Source: Anaerotruncus colihominis (GTDB lineage: Bacteria; Bacillota; Clostridia; Oscillospirales; Ruminococcaceae). Taken from it: DNA of 64,000 nucleotides. The DNA lies in assembly GCA_025146135.1 (NCBI GenBank), contig CP102255.1:1922001-1986000 (forward strand), in the 5' to 3' direction. Positions 26,328 through 35,569 of the stretch are shown one piece after another. The notes below the pieces were generated by a model. It was not told the origin of the DNA and did not search any database. It saw only the letters and a list, made by a program, of their open reading frames with translations. Positions within the stretch are counted from its first letter, which is position 1; the number at the start of each line of letters is the position of its first letter. Made by a program: the position numbers and the translations under genes.

Positions 26328-27152
26328 ATGGGGGACAACTTGATTCGGGTGGTTTCCTTTAATCTCAAACGCGACTTTGGGATCGCGCTGAACCGTTCAC
26401 ACAAATGGGGGCAGCGGCGTGCTTTGGCAGCACAATTTATTCGTGAAAGCGGAGCGACAATCGTCGGCGTTCAAGAACTTCTTCCGAATATGCGCGACGA
26501 TGTCAGCCGCCTGCTCGACGTCGATTACAGTGTGCTGGGATTCGGACGTTTTTCCGGCGCCAAGCCAAACAGCGACGAACACAGCGATATTATCATAAAA
26601 AATGATAATGCCAGTGTGCGCCTGATAAAAACCTTTTGGCTGTCAAAAAGCCCGGAACGGCTTTCACGCGCCTATTTTGCCGTATTTCCGCGGATCTGTA
26701 CGGTTGCGGAGGTATATCTGACAAAGCTGGACCGTTGTGTTCGTGTGTTCAATACGCATCTTGACCATATCTGTGGAATCGCTCGTACACTTGGTATCCG
26801 AGTCATCCTGGACTATATGCGTTCTTTCAATGAGGAGCGGCCTATGCCAACCATACTGATGGGCGATTTCAATGCCAAGCCGACAAGCCGTCCTGTACGC
26901 TTACTGCGCGCCTGTTCTGATGAATATCCGCAGCTGCATCTGACAGATGTGTATACAAGGTTCCCGGCACATATAAACAACACGCTTCACAACTTCAGCG
27001 GCCGGGTCCGTCCAGGCGCACAGCCAATCGACTATATCTTTGTTTCAGACGAATTTGAGATCGTAGAAGCCCATATTATGACGGATCCAGTTGATGGTCA
27101 TTATCCTTCGGATCATTATCCATTGGAAGCAACGCTATTACTCAAAAGCTGA
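26328..27152 (+). CDS. Endonuclease/exonuclease/phosphatase family hydrolase
   Basis: 274 aa. The metal and catalytic residues of the DNase I-like fold are visible: Glu in GVQEL, His in NTHLDH, the GDFNAKP motif and the terminal SDHYPLEA. Such proteins cleave phosphodiester bonds in nucleic acids, inositol phosphates or lipids; the substrate is not predictable here. There is no signal peptide, so it is probably cytoplasmic. The ATG at 26328 follows AAAGGGGA by about 7 bases. Confidence 0.85.
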   Translation: MGDNLIRVVSFNLKRDFGIALNRSHKWGQRRALAAQFIRESGATIVGVQELLPNMRDDVSRLLDVDYSVLGFGRFSGAKPNSDEHSDIIIKNDNASVRLIKTFWLSKSPERLSRAYFAVFPRICTVAEVYLTKLDRCVRVFNTHLDHICGIARTLGIRVILDYMRSFNEERPMPTILMGDFNAKPTSRPVRLLRACSDEYPQLHLTDVYTRFPAHINNTLHNFSGRVRPGAQPIDYIFVSDEFEIVEAHIMTDPVDGHYPSDHYPLEATLLLKS

Positions 27153-27170
27153 TGGCCGTCATAAAGAAAA

Positions 27171-27203
27171 CGCCCGCGGCGCAGCCGCGGGCGTGCTTTT
27201 TTT
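27171..27203. terminator. Terminator between convergent hydrolase and DUF1540 genes
   Basis: CGCCCGCGGC-GCA-GCCGCGGGCG followed by TGC and eight T on the plus strand; the minus side has TTTTC, so it can act both ways. Confidence 0.9.
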
Positions 27204-27213
27204 GAAATCGCCG

Positions 27214-27381
27214 TTACCTTTTCCGGAAGGACTGGCAGTCTGTGCACTGGTCCATCGACGGATTGTTTTCGTGCGTACCGACTCTGATGCAGTCGAGCGC
27301 ACAATAATTCGAGGTGGAGCAATGATTTGCACACTGGGTAACGGTGCATTCAATGCACTTGTTGGCCTTGCAGTTATCCAT
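27214..27381 (-). CDS. DUF1540-family cysteine-rich small protein
   Basis: 55 aa, beginning MDNCKANKCIECTV and ending in TDCQSFRKR. It has eight cysteines in CxxxxCxxC-like spacing plus CALDCIRVGTHE, the pattern of DUF1540 proteins, which are frequent in spore-forming Firmicutes and of unknown, probably metal-linked function. AAAAGGAGG lies 9 bases before the ATG at 27381. It is monocistronic and convergent with the phosphatase-family gene; the region upstream to the spo0A end shows no other gene. Confidence 0.88.
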   Translation of the reverse strand: MDNCKANKCIECTVTQCANHCSTSNYCALDCIRVGTHENNPSMDQCTDCQSFRKR

Positions 27382-27506
27382 TTGAGAACGCCTCCTTTTA
27401 AAGTCTTGTGTTTTTGCAAACGGGGACGCAACCCAATTGTTACGTCGATCTTAGTTTACCCGTCTGACGCTGCGATATGCGCACCATTACCAAGCTTCAA
27501 AAGGGA

Positions 27507-27549
27507 AACCGGTCCTTCGCAAATTCATCAGAACTGCGACGAACCGGTC
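27507..27549 (-). terminator. Probable terminator after spo0A
   Basis: On the minus strand an imperfect 13-14 bp stem built around two ACCGGT blocks, followed by TTTCCCTTTT, about 40 bases past the spo0A stop. Confidence 0.45.
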
Positions 27550-27590
27550 GAACCAAAGGATACCCAGCATGCAGCATGAATCTGCCGCAA

Positions 27591-28370
27591 TCAATTGGCA
27601 TTTTTTAGCCGCAGGCGCAGCTTATCGGCAATCATAGCGACAAATTCACTGTTGGTCGGCTTGCCGCGCCCGTTGTGAATCGTATATCCAAAGTAGCTGT
27701 TGAGCGTATCGACATCGCCGCGATCCCACGCCACTTCGATTGCATGCCGGATGGCGCGTTCAACACGCGATGCTGTTGTCGCATACTTCTTGGCCACGGT
27801 TGGATATAACAGCTTTGTGACAGAATTGATAATCTCGGGTGTTTTTACCGCCAGCATGATCGATTCACGTACATAGTGATATCCTTTGATGTGCGCAGGC
27901 ACGCCAATCTGATGGATGATTTCTGTCACCATAACCTCCAGATCAGGTTCGCTTCCCGCCACGGCCTCCGACCCTGGAAGGCTGGCTCCCGAAGGCATCC
28001 CCGCCATCTTGATGACGCGTTCAACCATAACCTCCGGATCAAACGGCATCAAAAAGAAATAACAGGCGCCCGCAGTAATCAGTTCGTTCTCCAGCATCGG
28101 ATTGCTGAAAGTGGAGGTAATCATAAAACGTGGTTCATATCCAAGATTCATTTCCCTGACAGATTTCATCACGCCTATGGCGTCAAGCCGCGGCATAAAA
28201 ACATCCATCAGTACAACCTTCGGACGCATCTCTCCAACCATCTGAACCACGGCCAGACCATCGCGCGGTACGATCACTGCCTCAAATCCGTATGTTTTGA
28301 GCAAGGATGCGCATTTCGCGCAATATTCGCCCGCACTCTCCGCAATCAGCACTTTTGCCTTTTCTTTCAT
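27591..28370 (-). CDS. spo0A: Stage 0 sporulation response regulator Spo0A
   Basis: 259 aa. The N-terminal receiver domain has [12 protein letters not shown] with the phosphoacceptor Asp near residue 54 and a conserved Lys-region change (FFLMPFD). The C-terminal Spo0A DNA-binding domain is unmistakable: [19 protein letters not shown], and [20 protein letters not shown], the recognition helix. Phosphorylated Spo0A switches the cell into sporulation. The start is the ATG at 28370, with AAGGGA about 12 bases upstream; longer versions lack a plausible start. It lies just downstream of spoIVB, the standard order in spore-formers. Confidence 0.96.
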   Translation of the reverse strand: MKEKAKVLIAESAGEYCAKCASLLKTYGFEAVIVPRDGLAVVQMVGEMRPKVVLMDVFMPRLDAIGVMKSVREMNLGYEPRFMITSTFSNPMLENELITAGACYFFLMPFDPEVMVERVIKMAGMPSGASLPGSEAVAGSEPDLEVMVTEIIHQIGVPAHIKGYHYVRESIMLAVKTPEIINSVTKLLYPTVAKKYATTASRVERAIRHAIEVAWDRGDVDTLNSYFGYTIHNGRGKPTNSEFVAMIADKLRLRLKNAN

Positions 28371-28407
28371 CCTTTCGATAGTCCCTTCTTTGCGTTTCCC
28401 TAAACAA

Positions 28408-28449
28408 ATAGTATCACTTTTTGCAAATTCTGGCAACCTTTTTTAGACA
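28408..28449 (-). promoter_or_regulatory. spo0A promoter with 0A-box-like site
   Basis: Minus strand TTGCCA-N17-TACTAT at 28408-28436. TGTCTAA (28443-28449) just upstream differs by one base from the 0A box TGTCGAA and may reflect autoregulation. Confidence 0.5.
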
Positions 28450-28506
28450 ATTTTGACCTAGAAAGTTAGAGGACTTTCCAGCATTTATTTGTGTAATATA
28501 CTCATG

Positions 28507-29724
28507 TCATTTTCGCCGCTGTTCGACGCTTGATGACATTTTCTCCATGTTTTCCGCAAAGATACCGTATCCTCGAGTCGGATCGTTGACGAAAACATGT
28601 GTAACGGCACCGACAAGCTTACCGCCTTGCAGGATCGGGCTGCCGCTCATACCCTGAACGATACCGCCTGTCTTTTCTAAAAGCCGCGGATCTGTGACGC
28701 GGATCACCATATTTTTAGTTGGATTATTTTCTGCAATACTAACTTTTTCGATGGAAATCGAATATTCCTGCGGGCCCTTGTCATCAAGCGTGCATAGAAT
28801 CGTCGCCGGACCTTCCACCACTTCATAACGAAGCGCAAGCGGGACAGGTTCCAAAGCCGTATCCGGTTGTCCGCCCGTTCCAAAGATGCCTACTTGAGAA
28901 TTGATCAGCAGTTCCCCTGTTGTGTCACCTGTAAAGCTCCCACGCAGTTCACCCGGCGAACCGCTTGTGCCTCGATGCACACCGGTAATGGTTACGTCAA
29001 CAATTTCACCAGAATGCAGCGGCATGATGTCTCCTGTGTCAATGTCACAAATCGCATGGCCAAGTCCAGCAAACACATCTGTCGATGGATTATAATATGT
29101 GAGCGTTCCAATACCAGCCGATGAATCACGAACCCATATACCTGCCCGATAAACACCGTCATCGCTCTTAACAGGCTGCATTTGACACGTCATCGGTTCG
29201 CCATTGCGCTCCAAATCAATGCGTACCGGATTGCCTTTGCTGGCCATTACAATCCTTCCCACATCCTCATTTGTTTGAACTGTGTTGCCATCCATTGCCG
29301 TAATGATGTCACCGACACGCACGCCGGCCGTTTTGGCTGGGTTCGATGAAGTGCCTCCACTTGCAATATCGCTCATACCAACGACGATGACTCCCTCGGT
29401 AAACATTTTGATTCCAAACGGCGTGCCGCCTGGAACTACCATTTCACGGTCGACAACCTGCACCTGCACCTGTTTGATTTCAACGCCGTATGGCAGGCGC
29501 AGATCAACATTATAGCTGTTGCCTGCAGCCGAATAGACTTCTACCGGCATACTGCCGCGGCTGGCCTGGGAAGTAATCGGCAGAGCAGAATTGATTGTAA
29601 GTGTTTCACCCGCCGCAACATAATAATGATCCGGCAGGATGGACTGTGTATAGAGCGCCAGCGTCTGTACTGCGACGATTGCCGCCGAGAGCACGCACGC
29701 AAAGCGTTTATAATGCTTTCTCAT
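28507..29724 (-). CDS. spoIVB: SpoIVB serine peptidase
   Basis: 405 aa. An N-terminal signal anchor (about residues 8-28) is followed by a PDZ domain (about 110-190, KTAGVRVGDIITAMDG) and the S55-family peptidase domain with the catalytic Ser in GMSGSPIL (about residue 364) and His in GLGHAICD. In sporulation SpoIVB is secreted from the forespore and cleaves SpoIVFA, activating the pro-sigma-K protease. GGGGG lies 9 bases before the ATG. No clear sigma-G or sigma-F promoter could be picked by eye in the 235-base gap upstream. Confidence 0.95.
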   Translation of the reverse strand: MRKHYKRFACVLSAAIVAVQTLALYTQSILPDHYYVAAGETLTINSALPITSQASRGSMPVEVYSAAGNSYNVDLRLPYGVEIKQVQVQVVDREMVVPGGTPFGIKMFTEGVIVVGMSDIASGGTSSNPAKTAGVRVGDIITAMDGNTVQTNEDVGRIVMASKGNPVRIDLERNGEPMTCQMQPVKSDDGVYRAGIWVRDSSAGIGTLTYYNPSTDVFAGLGHAICDIDTGDIMPLHSGEIVDVTITGVHRGTSGSPGELRGSFTGDTTGELLINSQVGIFGTGGQPDTALEPVPLALRYEVVEGPATILCTLDDKGPQEYSISIEKVSIAENNPTKNMVIRVTDPRLLEKTGGIVQGMSGSPILQGGKLVGAVTHVFVNDPTRGYGIFAENMEKMSSSVEQRRK

Positions 29725-29901
29725 TGGTATGATCCCCCTACAATTTTTTAAGTTACGTGTCTACTGTTCCACCGGATAATCTGATTATTGCGGGGAATAA
29801 CTTCATTAAAATTTTCAAACAAAATTTAAAGGTCTGCAAAAGCCCGCCGCAACGGCCATCCCATATTTTCATTGTTCAATCTGGCGAACGATTTCCTTGC
29901 A

Positions 29902-29910
29902 TGTTATAAT
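29902..29910 (+). promoter_or_regulatory. Extended -10 promoter of the SLOG-family gene
   Basis: TGT-TATAAT with a perfect -10 hexamer and an extended TG, about 50 bases before the start codon; the -35 is poor. Confidence 0.5.
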
Positions 29911-29959
29911 AAAAGCATCCAGAATTTTTGGAACGATTTTTTAAAAGGCGGTGTCAGGG

Positions 29960-30313
29960 ATGCGGGTGGCAATTATCGGTTCACGTGAAATTGGACCATT
30001 TGGTACGGATGATCTTATCAGGCATATCCCGCTCAATACCTCCGAGCTTGTCAGCGGCGGCGCGGCGGGAATTGATGCGATGGCGGAGGACGCGGCCCGC
30101 AGGCTTGGACTTCCAATGACCGTATTTCGCCCGGACTATGAAGCGAATGGGCGTCTTGCGCCTTTAATTCGCAACAGCAGGATTGTCGATTACGCAGATC
30201 TTGTGCTTGCTTTCTGGGATGGCCATTCACGCGGCACAGCATATACATTGCGCGTCTGCGTCGAGCACGGCAAGCCTTTCCGTATCATCTCTGTCCCAAG
30301 CGTACAGCGATAG
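29960..30313 (+). CDS. SLOG/DUF2493-like nucleotide-binding protein
   Basis: 117 aa single Rossmann-like domain. It opens with MRVAIIGSREI, continues with LVSGGAAGIDAMAE and ends with VLAFWDGHSRGTAYTL, the pattern of the SLOG superfamily (DprA, YspA and DUF2493 relatives) that binds nucleotides or nucleotide-derived ligands. AAGGCGG lies 8 bases before the ATG at 29960. It has its own promoter and terminator. Function is unknown; some relatives act in nucleotide signalling. Confidence 0.75.
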   Translation: MRVAIIGSREIGPFGTDDLIRHIPLNTSELVSGGAAGIDAMAEDAARRLGLPMTVFRPDYEANGRLAPLIRNSRIVDYADLVLAFWDGHSRGTAYTLRVCVEHGKPFRIISVPSVQR

Positions 30314-30318
30314 CTGAC

Positions 30319-30357
30319 CATAATGGGCCGCGCGGCGCGCGGCCCATTATGATTTTT
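30319..30357 (+). terminator. Terminator after the SLOG-family gene
   Basis: A 15-bp stem (CATAATGGGCCGCGC and complement) with a 3-base loop, then ATTTTTAA. Confidence 0.9.
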
Positions 30358-30375
30358 AATACTACGACGCCATAC

Positions 30376-31665
30376 TCACGCTTCGACCCCGGTACTGTCG
30401 ATGGTACAATGTACAAAAATGTTGTAACCTGCCGTTGCAATCACCTTTGACCAATCTGCTTCATGCGCTTTGTAAAAATCGGGGTACCTCTGTCGCATTA
30501 GCAGCGACAACCCCATAACATCATGACCTTCACGCTGTGCATCAAGCACCGCCGCCTCGATCTCTCCACGAATCAGATGCTCCTGGAGGGCCGCTGTATA
30601 AATACGCGCCTGTTCATCAAACAGCAGGCTGTCCGGCAATTGTTTTTCAAGCGCCGTACTGCGCACTGTCACATCGATGTTAAATACAGGCACATCGCCT
30701 GTCAAATCAACCTTTATCTTTGTTTTTTGATCATGTGTAACAGCAGCCACCCTTCCGATCCGGTCATCTCCGACTGTTACCGTAGCGTTTTTCATATCCT
30801 TGCGCATCCATTCCAAACCGCGTGTAGCCGCAGGATTGAGAAAACCCACAAGTTCTTCGCCATCAAACATTGCACTGCCGGACAGCCGCAGGCGCTTCTC
30901 CTCCTGTTCTCTGGAGGAGTTCTTTGCCGCTTCTCCCCCTTCGGATGAATCCTGTCCGCCAGATGACTCATCCTCCTCCGGTTCTTTTTGAGACGTCTGC
31001 CCGTTGTCCTGAGAAAATAACGCCTCCGGGAGCGGTTCCTCTGGGGTTTGCGGCTTCTGATCACTCTGTGACGTCGGAACATATTCGATCAGTGCCAAAG
31101 TTCCGGCAACAGGCGGTTCCCCACGGACTGCATTTATCAAATCGATCATGCGGCTTTTGGGAGCCAAGCCGCTTTTATATGCGCTTTGCATTACATCGAG
31201 CAGCCCATCCGCCGAAAGTGCCGGATCATCGCGCCCCGCCTGAACCAGTTCCCCAGCCTCACCGCGCGCCACTACGATTGCTGTCGTTGGTGAAATCTGA
31301 TGGTTGGAATTGAAAAAATCAAGGATGCCGTCGATTCCCGCTGCAACCGTTTCCTCCCCCAGGACAATTATCTGTACACTGCCCAAAAACATCTGACGGC
31401 CCTGCGTCACTGAGGCTCGCGTAAATACCTCCGTCAAGGTCCTGCCTGTCTCCTCTACAACGATACTTTTGCTGCTTTCGTCAGGCTGGTTGGGCGCTCC
31501 GGATGTCCCGACCGCCTCCCGTACCTGCAATGTCACACGATAAAATCCATCTTCATTCAAATCAATTCCTATCGTCTGCACGACGCCCCGCTCATTGAGC
31601 TTCACACTCTGCACGCAGCCGGTCAGCATTACAAGCGCAAGCATCAAAGCCGCTATTCTTCTCAT
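30376..31665 (-). CDS. Ger(x)C family germinant receptor lipoprotein (GerC subunit)
   Basis: 429 aa. Lipobox MLTGC at about residue 16, then VVQTIGIDLNEDGFYRVTLQV, typical of Ger(x)C proteins, and a C-terminal domain with the ADWSKVIATAGYN-like ending. A Ser/Glu-rich insert at about residues 210-255 is longer than usual. It is the lipoprotein subunit of a spore inner-membrane germinant receptor. AAAGGAGGGG precedes the ATG, which overlaps the GerB-type gene by 4 bases. Confidence 0.9.
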   Translation of the reverse strand: MRRIAALMLALVMLTGCVQSVKLNERGVVQTIGIDLNEDGFYRVTLQVREAVGTSGAPNQPDESSKSIVVEETGRTLTEVFTRASVTQGRQMFLGSVQIIVLGEETVAAGIDGILDFFNSNHQISPTTAIVVARGEAGELVQAGRDDPALSADGLLDVMQSAYKSGLAPKSRMIDLINAVRGEPPVAGTLALIEYVPTSQSDQKPQTPEEPLPEALFSQDNGQTSQKEPEEDESSGGQDSSEGGEAAKNSSREQEEKRLRLSGSAMFDGEELVGFLNPAATRGLEWMRKDMKNATVTVGDDRIGRVAAVTHDQKTKIKVDLTGDVPVFNIDVTVRSTALEKQLPDSLLFDEQARIYTAALQEHLIRGEIEAAVLDAQREGHDVMGLSLLMRQRYPDFYKAHEADWSKVIATAGYNIFVHCTIDSTGVEA

Positions 31666-32765
31666 GACGCCCCCTCCTTTTTGCCTGTCTGCTTTTGCGG
31701 TGCAAGTGTGCGCCTCAGCGGCAACAGGCACAGCGGCAGAAGTACGGCAAGCATCACAAGCGGTATGATCAGAATCATACGATTGCCTGCTTCATCCCAA
31801 AGACGCATTTTTTGTACCGTCAAAATCGCGATGATACCAGCCGCAACAGCACAGATCAACGCGCCAAATCCAACGGAAAGCTTCGGCGCCATGCGCCGAA
31901 GGCAGGTATATCCACAATAAAGATAAGCCGAAGCACGTAAAAAAGATATACCTGTCCATGTCAGAATATGAAACAAATCCATACGTCCGAACAAAGAGAC
32001 GCGCGCCACAGCTGCGGCCGTTTGAAGCGGAAAGAGGCGTGTCGCGGCGAATCCGCCAAGCGCAGCAATCAAAAATATTGTCAGCACCATACAGACGGCC
32101 AGTGACAAAACCGCCCACCATATATATGCTTTTCCGGTCCCACGGCTGATACGTGGCACAAGCAGAATGAACAGAAGAATTTCTGCGTTCGATGCCAGAA
32201 CACGGATTGTACCGGGTATAACCGGCTCGGGTCCGTCCACCAGGGGCCAGGCGACGCGCACCAGCTCAAATTCGGGGAGCAGCGATCCCAGGATCAGAAC
32301 TCCGACAATCAATGTCAGTGCAAACAAAAACGCGCTGAACCTTGCAATTGACTCCAATCCAAGCGATGCGGCATATCCGGCCGTGAGCAGAAAAATAATT
32401 ATAAAAATCCACGGCGGCGCATTTTGATAGACCGTACTGATCATGAGGAAAACGAAATAGGCGGTTGTTTGAGCTGCCATATAGATGCAAAATAATCCAA
32501 ACAACGCCGATGTCACCGTGCCGACCGGACGACCGGCACGATAGGCAGCCGTCAATAAATCCGGGCCGGCATGTTTTTTCAAAAGGAAAAACGGAATGAT
32601 CACGACCAGCGCGCCGGCTGACGACAACAAAAGTACCAGCGGCGCTGCCGGTGCAGAAAGTGTTTCCCTCGTTCCTGAGGTATAGGAGAACATCGTGAAG
32701 ATGCTGCATAAAACAAGCATCATGATCAACTGTCCGGCAGAAATATCATGTGGCTTTGTCCGCAT
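31662..32765 (-). CDS. GerAB-type spore germination permease (GerB subunit)
   Basis: 367 aa, ten hydrophobic spans, with the N-terminal ISAGQLIMMLVLC block typical of the GerAB/ArcD/ProY family of the APC superfamily. In the receptor this subunit binds the germinant. Its start overlaps the GerA-type gene by 20 bases and its end overlaps the GerC-type gene by 4, so the three are tightly coupled. Confidence 0.9.
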   Translation of the reverse strand: MRTKPHDISAGQLIMMLVLCSIFTMFSYTSGTRETLSAPAAPLVLLLSSAGALVVIIPFFLLKKHAGPDLLTAAYRAGRPVGTVTSALFGLFCIYMAAQTTAYFVFLMISTVYQNAPPWIFIIIFLLTAGYAASLGLESIARFSAFLFALTLIVGVLILGSLLPEFELVRVAWPLVDGPEPVIPGTIRVLASNAEILLFILLVPRISRGTGKAYIWWAVLSLAVCMVLTIFLIAALGGFAATRLFPLQTAAAVARVSLFGRMDLFHILTWTGISFLRASAYLYCGYTCLRRMAPKLSVGFGALICAVAAGIIAILTVQKMRLWDEAGNRMILIIPLVMLAVLLPLCLLPLRRTLAPQKQTGKKEGAS

Positions 32766-34314
32766 TGTTTTTTCCTCCCTGTGTGCTGATATCGCTGCCG
32801 GTCAGCCCCTGTACGCGCAGATCCTCCTGTGCAAGCGTTTTCCATCCCCAGCGAAATAATACGTCGCGCATGGAGTAGAGTGAAAACGGCGTCGCCGGAG
32901 TTGTGGCCGGCACTCCCAACGGATTGACCGCACACAGGTTTGCCGCCACAGCAAAAAACGCGGCTGCCACGCCAAAAATTCCAAACATGCCGCCAATCAG
33001 AATAAACGCAAACCGCAAAATCGTAATCGGTTCATAAAGCGTCGGCACAACAAAAGAACTGATTGCGGTCACTGCCACGACAATCACCATCGGAGTTCCA
33101 ATGATTCCCGCGCTGACAGCCGCATCGCCGATGACAAGCGCCCCTACAATACTGACGGCATGTCCGACCGATTGCGGCATTCGAAGTCCCGCTTCACGCA
33201 TAATTTCATAGATGAAAAAGATTACCAGCGCCTCTAACATCAATGGAAACGGCGTTGTTTCCTCGCTGACAAGTAAACTGTTCAGCAGCGTGGCCGGAAG
33301 CAACTCCGGATGGAAGGAACCGACAGCCACATAAAATCCCGGCAAAAGAATGGAAAAGAAAAACGCGGCATATTTGAGCCAGCGGATAAAGGTCGCATAA
33401 TACGGCCGGTGCGCGTAATCATCGAGACTTTGAAAGTGTTCATTGAATAAATATGGTACGATCAAGGCATATGGCGTACCATCGACAATCAGCCCGATAC
33501 GCCCTTCCGCAACTTTGGCACAAAGTGTATCAGGCCGTTCAGTATATCCGACGCCTGAAAAAAGCGACAACGGCTTCGCGTCCAGAAACGGTTGAATATA
33601 ACCGCTTTCAAGGACAACATCCATGCGTACTTTTGACAGCCGCTCTTTAACCTTGCGCAGCAGTTCAGGGGCGACAGTCCCCCGAAGATAGACAAGCGCG
33701 GCGTCCGTGCGGCTTTTTTCTCCAAACGTAATGATCTCAAACATCAGGTTGGGTGATTTAAAGCGCCTGCGCACCATTGAAATATTCGGGCGCAGTTTTT
33801 CAATAAATCCTTCACGAGAGCCGCGTTCGTTCGTCTCCCCTGACGGCTCGGATACGGAACGTCCGGTATATCCCTGAATGCCAAAAACAATCCCTGGTTC
33901 TACACCGTCTATCAACAGGACAACAAAACCGGACATAATAAAACGAAAAAGCTCTGTATACGTATAAATTTCCTTTTGGTCGGGTGCAAGCAGCGCATGT
34001 TTGCGCACCCATGTAAGAACGGCCTGAGGCGACGCATCCGAAAGCGAGAGGGAAGTCAGCGGAAGCGCAAACATCTTTGAAAATGTATTTGTATCAACCA
34101 TGCCTTCACATAGCACCACAGCACACGAAACGCCGCTGACCTCAAGCTCGTGGACAATCAGATCGCCTGTACCACCACATAACGCACGAATATCTATTAA
34201 CCGCTGCAAAAGCACGCGGTCCATCTTTCGGTCCGCCGCACTGTCCGTCCGCGGCGGCGCATACGCTTCCGCAGGCGGCTGCGGCCGGCTTTTCAAAAAA
34301 TTCCAGATGCCCAT
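32746..34314 (-). CDS. GerA-type spore germination protein (GerA subunit)
   Basis: 522 aa, normal length. The N-terminal soluble half includes VHELEVSGVSCAVVLCEGMVD-type sequence and RSVSEPSGETNERGSREGF, the highly conserved GerA-family segment (SEPxxExxxRGPREGF in most members). The C-terminal half has about five membrane spans. It is the first gene of the gerA-gerB-gerC operon encoding a nutrient receptor in the spore inner membrane. AGGAAGGA lies 8 bases before the ATG at 34314. Confidence 0.93.
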   Translation of the reverse strand: MGIWNFLKSRPQPPAEAYAPPRTDSAADRKMDRVLLQRLIDIRALCGGTGDLIVHELEVSGVSCAVVLCEGMVDTNTFSKMFALPLTSLSLSDASPQAVLTWVRKHALLAPDQKEIYTYTELFRFIMSGFVVLLIDGVEPGIVFGIQGYTGRSVSEPSGETNERGSREGFIEKLRPNISMVRRRFKSPNLMFEIITFGEKSRTDAALVYLRGTVAPELLRKVKERLSKVRMDVVLESGYIQPFLDAKPLSLFSGVGYTERPDTLCAKVAEGRIGLIVDGTPYALIVPYLFNEHFQSLDDYAHRPYYATFIRWLKYAAFFFSILLPGFYVAVGSFHPELLPATLLNSLLVSEETTPFPLMLEALVIFFIYEIMREAGLRMPQSVGHAVSIVGALVIGDAAVSAGIIGTPMVIVVAVTAISSFVVPTLYEPITILRFAFILIGGMFGIFGVAAAFFAVAANLCAVNPLGVPATTPATPFSLYSMRDVLFRWGWKTLAQEDLRVQGLTGSDISTQGGKNNADKAT

Positions 34315-34442
34315 GTTATCATTCCTTCCTGGTGTGCGAAACCTACAAACACACTCTATTATTGCCATTTATTCGCCGGGAATATCCAAAGGTGTTATGG
34401 CTAGACTAAATTTTGTATTGAAATCCAGGAGGACTGATATCT

Positions 34443-35150
34443 TTGTTGATTGTATTTTTTCGAGTATTGCTGATTTACGCATTAATCATTGTCAGCCTGC
34501 GTCTGATGGGCAAACGACAAATCGGTCAATTGCAGCCCTCCGAGCTTGTCGTTACAATCCTTGTTTCAAACATCGCCACTATGGCTATTGAGGACAATAA
34601 TGTCCCGCTTGTCAGCGGCATCATACCAATTCTGACGCTCGTTTCCTTCGACGTTATTATTTCCGCCCTTACGCTTCGTTATAAAAAAATGCGGCGTCTC
34701 GTATCCGGAACGCCGCGTGTAATCATCCGTGACGGAAAAATCGACCAACAGCAGCTAAAAGAACTGCGTTTTACAATCGACGATATGATGGAGGAATTAA
34801 GGGGCAAAGATATTTTTGATATCCGAGACGTAGCCTTCGCCATCGTAGAAACAACAGGCACACTATCTGTTTATCCCAAATTTCAGGCACAGCCTGTCAC
34901 TGCTGAAATGCTCAAGCTCAAACCGTCGCCCGGAGATGACGCGCCGCCCGTTGTTCTGATCGCTGACGGCGTTGTGATCGACAGCGCGCTTGATTACTGC
35001 AACCTCCGCTATGAATGGCTTGAAAAAACTGTCACCGATCATCACTATGTCATTAACGATATCTTTCTGATGACCTGTAACCGTCAAGCCGATTATTTGA
35101 TCGTCCCCAAGGAAAAAAAGGCGCCTGTCAAAAAGGAGGCTTCCGCATGA
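34443..35150 (+). CDS. DUF421 (YetF-like) membrane protein
   Basis: 235 aa. Three N-terminal spans (about residues 2-20, 35-50 and 57-75) including LMGKRQIGQLQPSELVVTI, the DUF421 hallmark, then a soluble domain with KELRFTIDDMMEELRG. YetF-family proteins occur in spore-formers and some are linked to spore-coat or germinant-related membrane functions. The start is a TTG at 34443, 10 bases after AGGAGG; no nearby ATG is better. Its TGA overlaps the next ATG by 4 bases. Confidence 0.85.
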   Translation: MLIVFFRVLLIYALIIVSLRLMGKRQIGQLQPSELVVTILVSNIATMAIEDNNVPLVSGIIPILTLVSFDVIISALTLRYKKMRRLVSGTPRVIIRDGKIDQQQLKELRFTIDDMMEELRGKDIFDIRDVAFAIVETTGTLSVYPKFQAQPVTAEMLKLKPSPGDDAPPVVLIADGVVIDSALDYCNLRYEWLEKTVTDHHYVINDIFLMTCNRQADYLIVPKEKKAPVKKEASA

Positions 35151-35527
35151 AACGAATTGTGATCGTTTGTTTCATCATGGTTGGTATTATCGCCACTGGC
35201 GTCGGCTCTCTGGTGCATCTGATTCGTGTATCTGATGAAATGGACCAAATGCTCTCAGAGGTTGCACAAGCGATTGACCGGGACGATCTGGAGGACGCAG
35301 CCAGTATTGCAGATCAGTTTTCCAGCGCATGGAAAAAAAATGAAGCTGTCATGACACGATATATCCACCACGACGAATTGGACATGATCAATGGCGTGGT
35401 CGCACGGCTCCCCGCGCTCGCACAGTATGGGGCGAAGGCGGAGTACGCTGCCGAAGTCGACCGCTTGCGCAAGCTGATCAGTCATATACGCGATTCCGAA
35501 ATTCCGAACCTGTCCAATATCTTTTAA
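35147..35527 (+). CDS. DUF4363-family small membrane-anchored protein
   Basis: 126 aa. One N-terminal hydrophobic span (about residues 4-24) and an alpha-helical extracytoplasmic domain, the DUF4363 pattern, usually encoded right after a YetF-like gene. ATGA overlap with the upstream gene indicates co-translation and perhaps a joint complex. Function unknown. Its stop codon forms the base of the following terminator. Confidence 0.8.
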   Translation: MKRIVIVCFIMVGIIATGVGSLVHLIRVSDEMDQMLSEVAQAIDRDDLEDAASIADQFSSAWKKNEAVMTRYIHHDELDMINGVVARLPALAQYGAKAEYAAEVDRLRKLISHIRDSEIPNLSNIF

Positions 35528-35569
35528 GATAAAAGGAGGTCCCGGCTGGCCGGGACCTCCTTTTATCTT
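35526..35569. terminator. Bidirectional terminator overlapping both stop codons
   Basis: A 21-bp stem (starting AAGATAAAAGGAGGTCCCGG) with a 2-base loop. The stop codons of the DUF4363 gene (35525-35527) and of the convergent gene (35563-35565) lie at or in the arms. Confidence 0.9.
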
